The notes: generated from the sequence alone by a model not told the origin. A stretch of 64,000 nt of DNA from Pyxicephalus adspersus (GCF_032062135.1 NC_092858.1:171143347-171207346); one strand, 5' to 3'. Counted from the stretch's first letter, positions 21,603 to 33,254 are shown. Numbers and translations: made by a program.

Positions 21603-22235
21603 AATTTTATTATTATTATTATTATTATTATTAATAATAAACAGGATTTATAGTGCCAATATATTACGCAGCACTGTTCATTAAATAGGGGTTGCAAATG
21701 ACAGACAGACACAGACAGTGACACCGGAGGAGGAGAGGACCCTGCCCTGAAGAGCTTACAATCTAGGAGGTGGGGGAAGTATCACACAATAGGAGGGGGA
21801 TATGGAATGGGGGTGAGTGGTGAGGGTTTAAGAGACAGAAGAAGACGGGTAGGTGAGGTTTAAAAGATTGGTAATAAGGGCTCTTTTAAATGAGCAGAAA
21901 GTAGGGGAAATCCCAATAGTATGAGAAAGACCATTCCAGAGAGTGGGGGCAGCTCTAGAAAAGTCATGGAGCCGTGTGTGTGATGAGGTTATGAGTGAGG
22001 AAGTCATATGAAGGAGCAAAGAGAGCGGCTAGGGGGGGATTTTTCTACCAGGTCATAGAGGTAAGTGGGACAAGAACTGTGGAGGGATTTGAAGGCAAAG
22101 CACTTAAGCACTTGAATTTGATTCAAGCTCCTGTGGAATCCAAAGAAGACAACTACAAAGACATGCAGCTGAAGTGGAGCGCTGAGAAAGATGGATGAGT
22201 CTGGCTGCAGCATTCATAATAGATTGCAGCGCTAA
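21603..22235 (-). pseudogene. L2-type LINE: reverse transcriptase C-terminus and 3' tail
   Basis: Read on the minus strand from about 22235. First comes LQSIMNAAARLIHLSQ, then in another frame LKCFAFKSLHSSCPTYLYDL, then in the first frame again HDFSRAAPTLWNGLS and FCSFKRALITNLLNL. These are the closing blocks of an L2/CR1-clade reverse transcriptase (NAAARL..., ..PSYL..L, ..F...AP.LWN.LP...). At least two frameshifts and stops break the frame. The 3' tail follows, with ATTGTAAGCTCTTCAGGGCA, the CTCCTCCGGTGTCACTGTCT block and CAGTGCTGCGTAATATATTG, and it ends in an (ATT)n run. This is the longest LINE copy in the window and identifies the many short tails. Confidence 0.85.
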
Positions 22236-22830
22236 AGATTGCATAGACTGTACGTACCTAAATGCATGGTCAAGTGATGTGTCAGATCCTAAGTCTAACA
22301 TTTTCTAGACTGCAGAGTGGAAGGATGCTTTCCTCTGTGCCCACATCGCTCTTCCTAATGGATGTCCATCTGCCATTCAGCAGAATGCCGTGGCATGATG
22401 ACAACTGGACCAGAACAATGGCCAGCAAAGTACATGGACTGTAGCACTGTATCACTGGTCTCTATTCCTGGAGATAAGCCATGGTGGACCATGTGATGGT
22501 GAACTCAAAAATTGGTTTGGAGGGCTTGAAAAAAAATTGTAAAATGATGTATTCAGGGTGGAGAAATTATTCTGCCATTTATTTTGCCCGGAGATAGACT
22601 TGTAAATTAGTTTTACATTTCTAAAGTCAAATGCAAAAGACAATAATTTCATGATGGATTCAGTTGCAAACCATGTTTTATGACATTTTCCTTTGCATCT
22701 TCAGGTATTAACATAGTGACCCCGTGTTAGATCTGCAGTACATACATAATAAGGTCTGAGCTATTGATTAGGTGACAAACCCATCTGCAATCTCCACCTC
22801 ACCAACCAACCATTCATTTCATTTCCACCT
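22236..22830. other. Non-coding DNA, nothing recognised
   Basis: No repeat or gene was recognised. Confidence 0.4.
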
Positions 22831-22839
22831 CATGCAGCC

Positions 22840-23080
22840 ATAAAATCAATCTGGTCTGCGGTTGCACGCATTAGTAATTCTCCTTCTTCTTACACCGCCG
22901 TCACCCATACGCATCTTCGCAATAGCAGCCTGTGCTCCGGGGAGAGGCGATGTGATAGAAATTTCATAACATCGCATGAAGAAAAAACGCCGTCACAGCC
23001 TGAACGCACAAACTAATCAGTCTGAGACAGGTGCCGCTGAGGGTCATTTGTAAATGTGATGGATGGAGAAGACAAGAAAC
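22840..23080. other. Possible conserved non-coding segment
   Basis: Relatively rich in CpG and in compact motifs (GGTTGCACGCATTAGTAATT, ACACCGCCGTCACC, ATTTCATAACATCGCATG), with no copy elsewhere in the window. It could be constrained regulatory DNA; not tested. Confidence 0.3.
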
Positions 23081-23417
23081 GCTTTTTGGAAGTCTCCAGC
23101 CGCACCCGACAGCTGGTTTTGTGCAACAGATTAAATGTTTTCAGCTGTTGTCCTTCTATGTGTTTCTAGGGACATTGCATCTATGTCAGTTCATTCTGCT
23201 GGCTTGAAATATTGTTTGGCTGGCCAGACAAAACATTACTTTTTTAGTGTTCAATTCAAGTATATAATACAATACAATACAATAAGTACTTGTATAGTGA
23301 AAAAAAACCAAAATATAATTTACAGCTAACCGGGGGCTCTATTACAGAGATTTGCCCTCACTTCCTGACCTGCTAACAAGTCAGACAGAAAATGAGGGAA
23401 ATGGTTCAACAGAAACA

Positions 23418-23420
<3 letters not shown>

Positions 23421-23467
<47 letters not shown>
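23421..23467. repeat. (TA)n microsatellite
   Basis: About 23 uninterrupted TA dinucleotides. Confidence 0.97.
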
Positions 23468-23469
<2 letters not shown>

Positions 23470-23960
23470 GATGGGGTATCAGTTTTATTGGACAGGAAGT
23501 AGGAAAAATCTGTACCCGGGTCACAGACAGAAATACAGATCTAATGGTGGTTTTATTCTTCCCCTTACTGAAATATACACATTTTTATTCCTGTATGTGC
23601 CCCTGTAGCAGATTTTCTGTAACATTGGGGAGATTTCTCTTCACTTCGTTTTGTTAAAGTAACAATAAGTACGGGAAAAATAAGTACGAGACAGTTGCCG
23701 CCCGAGTAGGTGATCCTATTAGACTTTATGTTTTGGTGGAAACTGGAAATATTGGTTTGTTCTTCACTTTCAGTTCCTGGCCACTGAGACCATAAGAAGG
23801 GTAAATCTCCCCAGAAGAGACACAGCAAAACTAAAGGCCTACCACTAAAGGCCTACCACCTACCACAAGGCTATCCAAAAAAAAAAGTTTTAGCATTAGA
23901 TAAACTTTACCAAGCAGATGTCATGTGTAAGACCAAATGCCATGAGTAACAGGGACAAGG
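23468..23960. other. Non-coding DNA, nothing recognised
   Basis: A short direct repeat ACTAAAGGCCTACC occurs twice at about 23832-23864. Otherwise no feature. Confidence 0.4.
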
Positions 23961-24365
23961 CAAAGCTGGTATGGGCAAGGGTCAGCTCAACTGGTATAGG
24001 CAAGGACACCCCTAATTGGTGTTGGCAAGGGCAAGTTTGGCTCGTATTAGTAAGGGACAGGCTCACTTGGTATTGGTAAGGGACAGGCTCAGATGGTATT
24101 GGTAAGGGACAGGCTCAGATGGTATTGGTAAGGGACAGGCTCACTTGGTATTGGTAAGGGACAGGCTCAGATGGTATTGGTAAGGGACAGGCTCAGCTGG
24201 TATTAGTAAGGGACAGGCTCAGATGGTATTGGTAAGGAACAGACTCAGCTGGTATTAGTAAGGGACAAGCTAAGCTGGTATTGTGAATGGACAGGCTGAG
24301 CTGATATTGGCCAAGATTGGCAAAGATTTGCTCAGCTGGTATTGGCAAAGGTAGGTTCAACTGTT
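23960..24365. repeat. 26-bp minisatellite
   Basis: Units of the form GGTATTGGTAAGGGACAGGC followed by TCAGAT or TCACTT repeat with a 26-bp period, cleanest at 24050-24240. The edges degrade into GGTATTGGCAAGGGTAGG-like variants. Two alternating six-base endings (CAGAT, CACTT) suggest a multi-unit expansion. Confidence 0.9.
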
Positions 24366-26085
24366 ATTGATATCAGTAAACAATGCATGAGATGGGAACA
24401 TCTGCCAATTGCCCAGGCAAGTTTGGCCTGTGTTTTAGGCAACAAACCAACAAAATTTCAATTAAAGGACATTTATGGCACATCCATAGAATAAAACAAA
24501 GAAATATCAGCTTGTGCCACCCATCAACTAAACTCAGTCCCCTTACTAATTAATGGGACTTTTCTAAATCAATGGAAAGTTCATGTACATTTTTAGTGCT
24601 GCACCAGTCAGCTTTTTCACCCAGCAGCAGAAAGCACCAGTCAGGAATATATGAACGCCCATGGACAGCTGAGACTAGTATTAAAGTCTGGCTACCACAC
24701 AAAATGTGGATCCAGGAATGGAAGCTTTATTAAACCCAAAACTCTACAAAGCTTCTGTGCTTATTAGGATTCCAAGTTTGCTTCCTTCGGTCATAAACCC
24801 TGGAGCCCCTTAATGTGTATATGGGAGAAACATAAGTAAAGCATATTCACCATCCACAATCTCACCAGCCAGTGCCTCTTATAATGTAGTTATTGTGCAA
24901 TAGGGCAGTAGAACCTAAATGATGGGCTGAGACCATAATTGGGAAGCAACCGTATTTGTAATGGGTTAACACTGGACTAGTGTTTTGCAAAAATCATTAA
25001 AAAAAACAATGATATGCAATAGCACATTTTATCTTTCAAATTCTGCTGTGTTAGGGTTGTGATTAAGAACTGATTCAATCTAAGACGTGACAAGTGAACT
25101 ATGCCTGTGTTGTATTACAAAGACCATTCCACCATTGTGGTATAAAAAATGCAATATTTCCACATACCACGCCATCACCTCTCACTTTTGGATGTGAAAT
25201 AATTTAAGGAAAGGATAATAAATGCCTAACGTTATATTATTACTATTACAAGATCAAGGGACCTGGAGCCTCCTGAGCCAAGGGGCCCCTGAGTTATTTC
25301 AGTAGGGGACCCCCACTTCATTTCTGCACAGGGGCCCACTGTTGGCTATGTCTGCCAGTGAAATTTTATTTTCCACATATTATATATTATTATATAGCAC
25401 TATAAATGGTTATAAAGCCACAGTCATTTGTCTTTGTTTGGCTTTGCTGCCATTAACAATTCTCTTATTTGCAGGAACATAGAAAACCACTTCTATATTT
25501 ATTTTTTATCTGTTTAGTCAGCTCTTTGTCTGGAGATCAGCAATAAATAGGAATAATGTTTAGTTACTTTTATCTATTTGCCCCCTAGCATACCAAAGAA
25601 AGGAGCTGAAATCAGGTAACCATACATATTAGGTATATGAGGTTATGAGGTGTGCAATTCATTGGTATATTAGATTAAAAAATTCTGAAGGAAGCCATTC
25701 AAGATGTTAGCCAAGCAACAAGCATTTCCAGAACAAAATCAACTCCATATTTCCTTCTATAAATAATAAAGTTTTTTTTTTTCATTCATAATGAGATATT
25801 TCCTTTAAGAGGCCTGGATTTACTTAGGGGACCCTGAAATTCAACTGCTGTTAACAAAAGTGCTATAAAGGGTTATTAAATATAATAAGTCTGATAAATG
25901 CTGATTTAAGGATTCATTATTGGATTCCACAGCCCAGAATTGTGTTTGGGCATAAATTAAGAACATGCTGGGACTGCGTGTTACTAAAATGCCTTATTCA
26001 TTCTGGTCATATAGTCATGACTGGAGCTTGCATCTCTTAGAATTTATTATGTTTGCAAATAGGATTTGTTCTTGAAGTAAATCTG
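24366..26085. other. Non-coding DNA with one C/G-rich repeat fragment
   Basis: No gene is visible. At about 25255-25345 the words AAGGGGCCCCTGAGTTATTT and TTTCTGCACAGGGGCCCACT resemble one arm of the hairpin at 32.2 kb, so this is probably a diverged relative of that element. An AT-rich patch with a partial ATATAGCACTATAAA tail is near 25375-25405. Confidence 0.45.
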
Positions 26086-26089
26086 TACT

Positions 26090-26470
26090 AACAGAACTTT
26101 TGGGGGTGCCAGTGCTGACCGGTAATGGTGTCCGTTGGCTGATGCTAAGGGAAGTAGACTACTAGTGAGGTTACAGTGCACAATAGGAGGGGAGATTCGG
26201 AATGGTGGAAAGTAGTGGGGGTTTAAGAGACAGAAGATGTACAAGGAGTTTGGTGGTCTCAGGGGACAGGTAGGGGCGGATTTTGGAGATGTTGCACAGG
26301 ACCTGGAAAAGTTCGGAATATGAGGGCTAAAGGAGCGGGCAGAATGGAAGATGACACCAAGACAACGGGCCTGATGGGAAGGCAGAAGACCAGAGTTATT
26401 AAAAGTTAGGAATATGTGAGAAGGATATTTGGAATGTGAGGGGGGGGATGATAAGTTTGGTTTTATCAAG
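26090..26470 (-). pseudogene. L2-type LINE reverse transcriptase fragment, second copy
   Basis: On the minus strand an open frame of about 140 codons contains FNNSGLLPSHQARCLGVIF and SFSPHIPNFSRSC. This is the block (LGVIFD..L.F..HI...S..C) that precedes the C-terminal region of L2-clade reverse transcriptases. The frame then runs into a part (TTCTGTCTCTTAAACCC) that is also in the copy at 21.8 kb just before its 3' tail, so the C-terminal blocks appear deleted. The 3' sequence after that differs from the other copy, suggesting a different subfamily. Not functional. Confidence 0.68.
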
Positions 26471-27455
26471 CTTGTGTTTCAGAAATCTCTCAGTCATCCA
26501 TGCTGACAAACAGCATAAGTTCTGCAGAGAGACTGCTGTTTCGGCACTGAGAACTAGTCCTTCCCTGCAGCCTGCTGACTAAGGATAAAGTTTTCAATTG
26601 ATTTTTAAAGAAAAGAGCTGTAAGACTTTGTTTTAATGCACCTAGAACATATTAGGCAGAATTAAGTTTAATTGCTTTTATTCATTACCTGGAAAACACA
26701 TTAACTTCCTCACTGCCTAGTTTGTGAAATATTGATTTTAACATCTGTTATCTTTAGAGCCGAGACCAAAAAGAGAACAGTAACTGATGAGGCTGAACAG
26801 GACACTATTTCACATGGCAGCACAATGGTATTGGGGGATATAGGGGTATATAGAGGGCACCTCTATACTTTCTACCATCAATCAGCAGCTGTGAACATTC
26901 ATAGCAAGCGATATGAGCGCCAGGCTGGAACACAGAAGCCACCCTGGCATGCCGAGCAGCCCATATTTGTAAGTGGCTGGAGCCAAACAGTGTTTTCACT
27001 CAGCCTAATACTCGTGACTGTGTTTATCGACTGCAACAGGGTCAAGCTGCAGCCAAGCATATAATGGCTGCTGCCCAAGACTATTATATTAAAAGCAGGC
27101 CTGGGAGGTTAATGCAATTTGGACAACACGTCTGGAAAAAAAAGATAAAAAACAGATAAGTCTTGAAGCCAAGAGCGGTCCACTAATGCTGTCAGACAAT
27201 TCAGCCCTCCTGGCAAATGCCATCATTGTCGGACTGGCGGTCAGGATTGGTTACTGATATGATGGCTCTCATTCTTTGTTGCAGTCATTGAACAAATATG
27301 CAAAGTGAGTGTGTTGCATGTGATGAAAGAGTTAACACTTCTCACGCTCCTATACACTTCCAGCAACCAAAAAATCTTGGTTTGCATATAATGCATTATA
27401 TGTCCAGAGTGCACCAAACTGATCCTTTTCTGGTCAGTCCCAACAAGCAAGACAC
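26471..27455. other. Non-coding DNA, nothing recognised
   Basis: The open frame at 26732-27064 (110 codons) and its minus-strand shadow have no recognisable domain or exon boundary signals that I can defend. Confidence 0.4.
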
Positions 27456-27461
27456 CACAGA

Positions 27462-27626
27462 ATTATTATTATTATTATTATTATTATTAATAATAATAAA
27501 CAGGATTTCTATAACGTCAACATATTACACAGCGCTGTTCATTAAAAAGGGGTTGCAAAGGAAAGATACAGACAGTGACACAGGAGGAGGAAAGACCCTA
27601 TCCCAAAGAGCTTACAATCTAGGAGA
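27462..27626 (-). mobile_element. L2-type LINE 3'-end fragment
   Basis: An (ATT)n tail, then AACAGGATTTCTATAACGTC, ACACAGCGCTGTTCATTAAA, GATACAGACAGTGACACAGG and AGAGCTTACAATCTAGGAGA. The orientation is minus and the copy is 5'-truncated. Confidence 0.82.
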
Positions 27627-27684
27627 CCTTAGAAAACATTTGCTGCCACTGTGGGTTAATAGTTGGGCAAGAACCTCAGTCACC

Positions 27685-27908
27685 GGGCCTGATTTAATAA
27701 AGCTCTCCAAGCCTGGGGAGGATAGACTTTCATCAGTGAAAATGGGTGATCCAGCAAACCTAGAATGGATTTCTTAAAAGTAATTTGCTATTTGTTAGCA
27801 AATGTTTTGAATCCTGCACCAGATCCATTCCAGGTTTGCTGGATCACCCAGGTTCACCGATGAAAGTCTATCCCCTCCGGCCTTGGAGACCTTTAATAAA
27901 TCAGGCCC
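27685..27908 (+). mobile_element. Palindromic MITE, family A, complete copy
   Basis: 224 bp, from GGGCCTGATTTAATAAAGCT to CTTTAATAAATCAGGCCC. This is the most complete copy in the window and shows both arms: AGACTTTCATCAGTGAAAAT and GGTTCACCGATGAAAGTCTA. The centre has TTTGCTATTTGTTAGCAAAT. No clear target duplication was seen, so the superfamily is left open. Confidence 0.88.
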
Positions 27909-29225
27909 AATGACTTCTATTATATTCGATCCAAGTGCAATGTGGATGTTAGCACAGATGGAAGTCCCTACTTCAGATCTGATCTGTATAAAAAATGTAA
28001 TATTTCAAGCTTAAGCCTATTTTAGGCTTACACAGATGTAGGTTCAAGCAGCACCTAAATATAAGCTACTTGAAATTCATTCTACAGCAGAACCCAAAGT
28101 GGGAGCGGGAAAAGCTACACAAGCAGCCAATCAGTTGTATAGCGGTGCTCATGTGCTAACAAACATGTTGGTTTAATCATGGTCAAGCTGCTTTTCGTTT
28201 CACTGTCCAGTGACAGGCTCGGTAAGGACAATACTTGTAAGTATTAATCCAGCAGAAAAAACAAGTTTCCTGCTCTGCCAGTCAAGGCTGTACTATGTGA
28301 CAGAGCTGTGTAAGAGAATTGCTATGGGATCAGCCAGGATGAGCACATCTGCAGCATTGGATTAGCTGCCGGTTGGATACAGGCTAGCAATAGACCTGGA
28401 GGTCAGATTTAGGCATATCTTGAATTAAAGGATAAGGAAAAGGCTGAGAAGGATGGGTTGAAGGGAATAGCAGGGTGTAGAGTAAAATTTGCATGGAGGC
28501 GAGTTTGATTTATGTTGTGTTGATCCTCAAGGTGCATTGCTAAAGGCTGAAATGTATTTGGATTTATCTTCCAATGCACCACAACAGCTAAAATCAAACA
28601 TGTTTTTCTAAAGCAATGCAACACATACCACAGCATGCTCCACACACTGATTGCCATTGATTAAGTTTGCATTTATAATGATTTAATACGCATAAACCAT
28701 TGCCCATAATCTATTTGTGTTGGCTGTTTAGCAGCCGGAGCTGTATTTACTGTACAGGGAGACTCCCCAACTTCCACGCACATCACTGTGATATTAATGA
28801 GAGAGGAAAATGAATTCATCTCTACAGAATCTCATTCAAGTCATACATTGCATCGGGCGAACTCCCCCCTTCTCTGTCACTAGCTTCTGCCTACATGTTT
28901 TCCGCAATATTATCTAATGTGAAGTGCACAGCAGAGGGATCTGGAGTGTGCACAGAATAATGGATTTCCAGCAGGAAAATATGCCAGTGCATCAACTATT
29001 TTCAATAAATGATGAAAATTCTTCTTTGTGCTGCTTGGAAATTTAATGTGTCCCCCCCACCCCTCTCCACAATGAATTATGTGCAGGTTATTATTGCACA
29101 AAGTCATGTCATGTAACACTAGTGTTTACACTGACATTTCAGTCTAATTGGGCATTAGAATAATAATAAAAAATATAAAATATTTATTAATAATAATTTT
29201 ATATTATGGGCCCAGCAAAGTAAAA
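27909..29225. other. Non-coding DNA, nothing recognised
   Basis: A short inverted repeat, AAGCTTAAGCCTATTTTAGGCTTA, sits at about 28008-28031. At 29157-29215 an AATAATAAT-rich patch may be a bare LINE tail. No gene. Confidence 0.45.
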
Positions 29226-29271
29226 AAAAGGTCAGGTTAGATACCCACCTGTACCCGATCTGTCACCATCT

Positions 29272-29598
29272 TTATCCTTCTTCTCTTCCTGAAAAAGCGT
29301 TTTGCCCATTTTGATTGGCCGGTTGGGATGATGGGAATCCTGTGCAGGCACACGAGAATTCATTCACTCCCAGTACATCCAAGAGAATCCGAAAGAATTG
29401 CTGAATATCACTGTACTTGGGCATCTTAGCAAAATTTGACTGCTTGCCAGTGATCACGTTGGTAAGACAGTTAATGCAGAACGGACGTTGCCTGCTTTCT
29501 GCAATGAAAACCTGCCTGATCACCAATTGTTCTATGTGGGTCTTTAGTTCCAGCCTAAATCTAAAGATGTCTCTTGCAGTACTTCTTTTTTGCCACAC
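29272..29598 (-). other. Unassigned open frame of 108 codons
   Basis: The frame contains LELKTHIEQLVIRQVFIAES and FCINCLTNVITGKQ, which look more protein-like than the repeat-driven frames in this window, but I do not recognise a family. No splice sites, promoter or neighbouring exons were identified. It may be a decayed retrocopy, an internal part of an unrecognised element, or chance. Confidence 0.25.
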
Positions 29599-29927
29599 AA
29601 TGTCCTAAGTCCTCATGGATAGATGGCACCACAGTGCCATTCAACACAGAAAAGTGAAGACATACTATGTGGGATGTCAAAACCCTGTCCCCTAAACGAC
29701 CCCGGCTCTCTGCAGTCATAGTGTATTGATGCAGAACGCTAAACGAAGGTCATTCTGGCAGCACATTGTGTGCATCTCCACCGAATAACTACCATTGATT
29801 AAAGTCGAGGACCTGGTATCATGGGATGCCTGGGTTGCCTTTCATACCTAGGAGTCTCAATGGAATAAGAAGGGACCAGGGAGCTAGGGTTTGGAATCAA
29901 CTCAAGGGACAAATTTTCATTTAACTA

Positions 29928-30487
29928 GTCCCGACGCGTTTCGCCACAGTTGGGCTTCTTCAGGGGTACAATACTGTATACTAATTGCGTGGTAGTAGTG
30001 TTGTCAGGTAGCAGTGTCTATTATTCTAAGGGGAAGCTCGGCTAAGCGTGCTATTTGTTTTCAGAGGAACCAAATTGGGTTGATTCTGATTTTTATGTTG
30101 AGATTATGATATCCAAATTATAGTATTCAAGTCCCAGAGGGGGGAGGATATAGGTACTGAGAGAGTCGTGCAGAGTCTGCAGCAGTGTGGATGGTAATGG
30201 GAGCAAAGCCGGAAGGGCCCCCCTCTGGGACTTGAATACTATAATTTCGCTGAACACTAAGTGATCTACAACGCTGGATGAATGATTGAATTTACATTTG
30301 AATATCAAAATCCCAACATAACAATCAGAATCAACCCTATCTGGTTCCTCTCAAAACGAATAGCACTCTCAGCCGAGACTTCACGTTAGATTAATCGACA
30401 CTGCTACCTGACAACACTACTACCATGCAATTCGTATACAGTATTGTACCCCTGAAGAGGCCCAACTGCGGCGAAACGCGTAGGGAC
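29928..30487. mobile_element. Long foldback element with GAAACGCGT ends
   Basis: The left arm (29928-30143) and right arm (about 30218-30487) are imperfect inverse copies. They begin and end with GTCCCGACGCGTTTCGCC and GGCGAAACGCGTAGGGAC. Matching blocks include AGTATTCAAGTCCCAGAGGG with its inverse CCCTCTGGGACTTGAATACT, and GTCAGGTAGCAGTGTC with GACACTGCTACCTGAC. The spacer between the arms is about 75 bp. The right arm is longer, by indels. A transcript would form a long stem. No coding potential. Confidence 0.85.
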
Positions 30488-30845
30488 ATGTACAACAATA
30501 TGGTTATCTGCACTCTTCCGTCACTAGTGCATGTGTACAGTATGTAATATCCCTGTTTTGTGAGAACAACAGAACTGGGCATATATTCATTTTTGATAAA
30601 CATAAAAATTATGTATGAATTTGAAGTATATCAATACATGATAAATTTTCTCTAAAACCTTGAGCCTCAAACGTCTTTCATTCCTTCTAACAACATTTTT
30701 TAAAATCTATTTTTATATTATGTGCATGCATGCTAGGTAAAGTGCAACACTTGCAGGTACTCACAGTGATCATAGTACTTTCTCTGACGAAGCTGTCGTC
30801 TGCTTTTTTATCCAAAATGATGGCATTATATTAGTTCAGGGATTT
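30488..30845. other. Non-coding DNA, nothing recognised
   Basis: No repeat family or gene was recognised. Confidence 0.4.
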
Positions 30846-30849
30846 CTGG

Positions 30850-31120
30850 AACTCTGGCCTTTACAGTGCTAGGTCACAGGTTCGAATTCAAGGCCGGACA
30901 CTATCTTCATGGAGTTTGAGTGTTCTCTCCCTGTTTGTGTGGGTTTCCAAAAACTTGCAATTAGTTTAGGGGCTTCCCCTCAAAATGATCTTAGACTGTA
31001 TTAAAGACATATGACCATGGCGGGGACATTAGATTTGCAGCCCCTTTAGCTAACGCCATGACTATGGACTTTGTACAGCACTGTGTAATATGTCAGCACT
31101 ATATAAATACTAGTTATTAA
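30850..31120 (+). mobile_element. tRNA-like SINE, copy 2
   Basis: The A-box region is damaged (GGAACTCTGGCCTTTACAG remains), but the B box is good: CAGGTTCGAATTCAAGG. The body has GACACTATCTTCATGGAGTT and TTAGACTGTATTAAAGACAT, and the tail has GACTTTGTACAGCACTGTGT and ATATAAATACTAG. Confidence 0.78.
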
Positions 31121-31680
31121 TAAGCAACAACCTCTATTCCCTCAACTGGGATGCCAGACCAGCAAACTCATGTAAATTCTGGAGCAGATCAGATCAAACC
31201 CTTGTAAATTGTTGCAATGTTGCAATCTGATCACTCGGAGAAAAGAGACTGAAGATATGCTTCTTCATTCCTGACACAGACTGATGATATTATCCCATCC
31301 TAAGAAAAGTCATTGGACTGTTGTTTACTGATAAGGCAATGCTGAAATTTTAATGGTGTTGCTGTATGTTGTGGAATGTCAGTGATGAATGCTTACAGAC
31401 CTAATGTTTTAGAAGGTCCATTTGAAGGTTGTGCTAGCTAAAAAAAAAATTAAATGCCTTTCTACATTTCTATCCCCACATTTCCAGGCACCTCACCTGA
31501 GGTTAAACCAGCAAAAGATCAATACAGGGGTGCCAGACGAGTGGTTCTGACCTTTTTACAACTCTCGCGAAAGGTGCTGCTGAGCAAATGCTAGATGTGA
31601 CATTGCCTAAAGGTTTTTATTGCTTATTCCATCAGAGTAGCAACATGTGAAAAGCTGCTTTGCAAACTCAATATAGATCA
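31121..31680. other. Non-coding DNA, nothing recognised
   Basis: GTGGTTCTGACCTTTTTACA near 31540 resembles one end of family C, but the rest does not follow. Confidence 0.4.
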
Positions 31681-31930
31681 GTGTTTCTTAACCAGGGTTA
31701 CTTTAGAGGTTACTGGAGGTACCATGAGCAATGTGTGACTCTCCGGTCAGTTTAACTGACTCCAATGATGTTTTTAGCTATCTGTAAGGGTGCAATTCTT
31801 CCCATTGGTCATCAATATAAGAGGAATTCTTCATACTGTCCACCACACTAATATTCTGTGATCTGTGGATAAAGTAATTATACCAGGGGTTCCCTAAACC
31901 ATGGAGGTTATACTTAAGGGTTCCCCAATC
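31681..31930 (-). mobile_element. hAT-like element, family C
   Basis: Starts CAGTGTTTCTTAACCAGGGT and carries GTCAGTTTAACTGACTCCAA, TTTTTAGCTATCTGTAAGGG and ATCTGTGGATAAAGTAATTA in family order. The right end is near TTAAGGGTTCCCCAATC. Confidence 0.7.
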
Positions 31931-32201
31931 TTGAAATCTCTGCACTGAATATATCATGAACTAAGAACAGTCGGTTCTGATGCATAGTGGAATTCTGCTG
32001 TAAATGAAACCTGTCCAGAAAGAAAAATTGAATATCTGAAAGTGTCATCCTTATCCTTCCTTCACTACTTGGTGAATTGATATGAAGCAAGCAGGCGGAG
32101 ATTAAAGTAGCAGGACATCTACAGTAATATGTAGGTACCATATGGCCAAACAAGTGCAAAGTGTGCTGCTTCAAGAGGGTGCCATACCCTCCTCAAACAA
32201 C

Positions 32202-32316
32202 AGGGGTCCCCATAGGTGCCCTGACTCAGTTCTGCACAGGGGTTGACAAAGCCAACAAAGGAGCCCTGTGCAGGAGCCCTGTGCAGAACTGACTCAGGGC
32301 ACCTATGGGGACCCCT
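32202..32316. other. Near-perfect 40-bp inverted repeat (hairpin)
   Basis: The left arm 32202-32241 starts AGGGGTCCCCATAGGTGCCC. The right arm 32277-32316 ends GGGCACCTATGGGGACCCCT. Over 40 bp the arms are complementary at 39 positions (one C/C clash inside GACTCAG). The 35-bp spacer repeats the CCCTGTGCAG word once more. Such identity implies a recent origin or gene conversion between arms. A transcript would make a strong hairpin, though no promoter is visible. Confidence 0.93.
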
Positions 32317-32639
32317 ATTGGCTGGGGAGATTATGGGTGCTTGTGCAACGGCACACTTTTCACTTGTGAAAATTAGGTGCTAAAGTGTGTGCAATGATAG
32401 GTAGAGTTCATTTTAAAGCAAACCAATACACCCTAGGCATTTCCAACCCTGCAGCAAAAGTTTGGAGATAGCCCATTTCTTTTCCAGCATAAATGTTTCC
32501 CTGTGTACAGCCAGCTTCATAACGACTTGAAGGCCCTTAGATAAAGATGTGTCCACCTTATAGGAGATTGTAATTCTTTGGAATCTTTTTTTTTTTGCAA
32601 TGAACACATTCATAATCCCTTCTATTGTGTGATATTTCC

Positions 32640-32785
32640 CCACCTCCTAGATTGTAAGCTCTTCGGGGCAGGCTCTTCTCCTCCTGTGTCTCTGTATCTG
32701 TCTGTCATTTACCACCCCTATTTATTGTACAGCGCTGCAAAAAATACTGTTTATTAAGATTATTATTAATATTAATAATAATAAT
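32640..32785 (+). mobile_element. L2-type LINE 3'-end fragment
   Basis: CCTCCTAGATTGTAAGCTCT, CTCCTCCTGTGTCTCTGTAT, TATTGTACAGCGCTGC, then an AT-rich tail of TATTATTAATATTAATAATA type. Orientation is plus. The block between GCTGC and the tail is partly lost. Confidence 0.82.
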
Positions 32786-33230
32786 GGGCGATCAGATTTT
32801 GTACAATGGTGATCTGTGCTTTCATCACTGTACTGTAATTACACAAGTGGTGATCAAATACTCCATTTACCTGAATGGGGTAACTGAAGCTGGAATTTGT
32901 AACTGGCAATGTTAATGTCTATCCTGCTGTCCATTATTCTTCTTTCTATAATGGTGATCACTTAAAAGTAGTTATAAAGTTGTATGGAACAAACACTTGA
33001 TACAAACTTCCTTGTGGCTTAAGGCATTCCCATGATCAAAGTGGCTACAAATGCTACAAAGCAATCTGTGACTGATTGGTATTCTAAAACTGTGCATTAG
33101 TAAAAGTGCCAATTATTACAAAAATGGGCAAATTAATTCTAATCTGAAGCCAAAAGTGGTGATCATGTCAGCCGACATAAATATTTTAATGGGACAGCAT
33201 ATTTCTGGTTATTGCCTGCTTTATAAATGG
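32786..33230. other. Non-coding DNA, nothing recognised
   Basis: No repeat or gene was recognised. Confidence 0.4.
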
Positions 33231-33254
33231 TCCCCATATAAAATGTTTAGTGCA

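Noticed and set aside
26732..27064. 110-codon open frame as a host exon
   Set aside because: No domain, an overlapping minus-strand frame, and no defensible splice signals.
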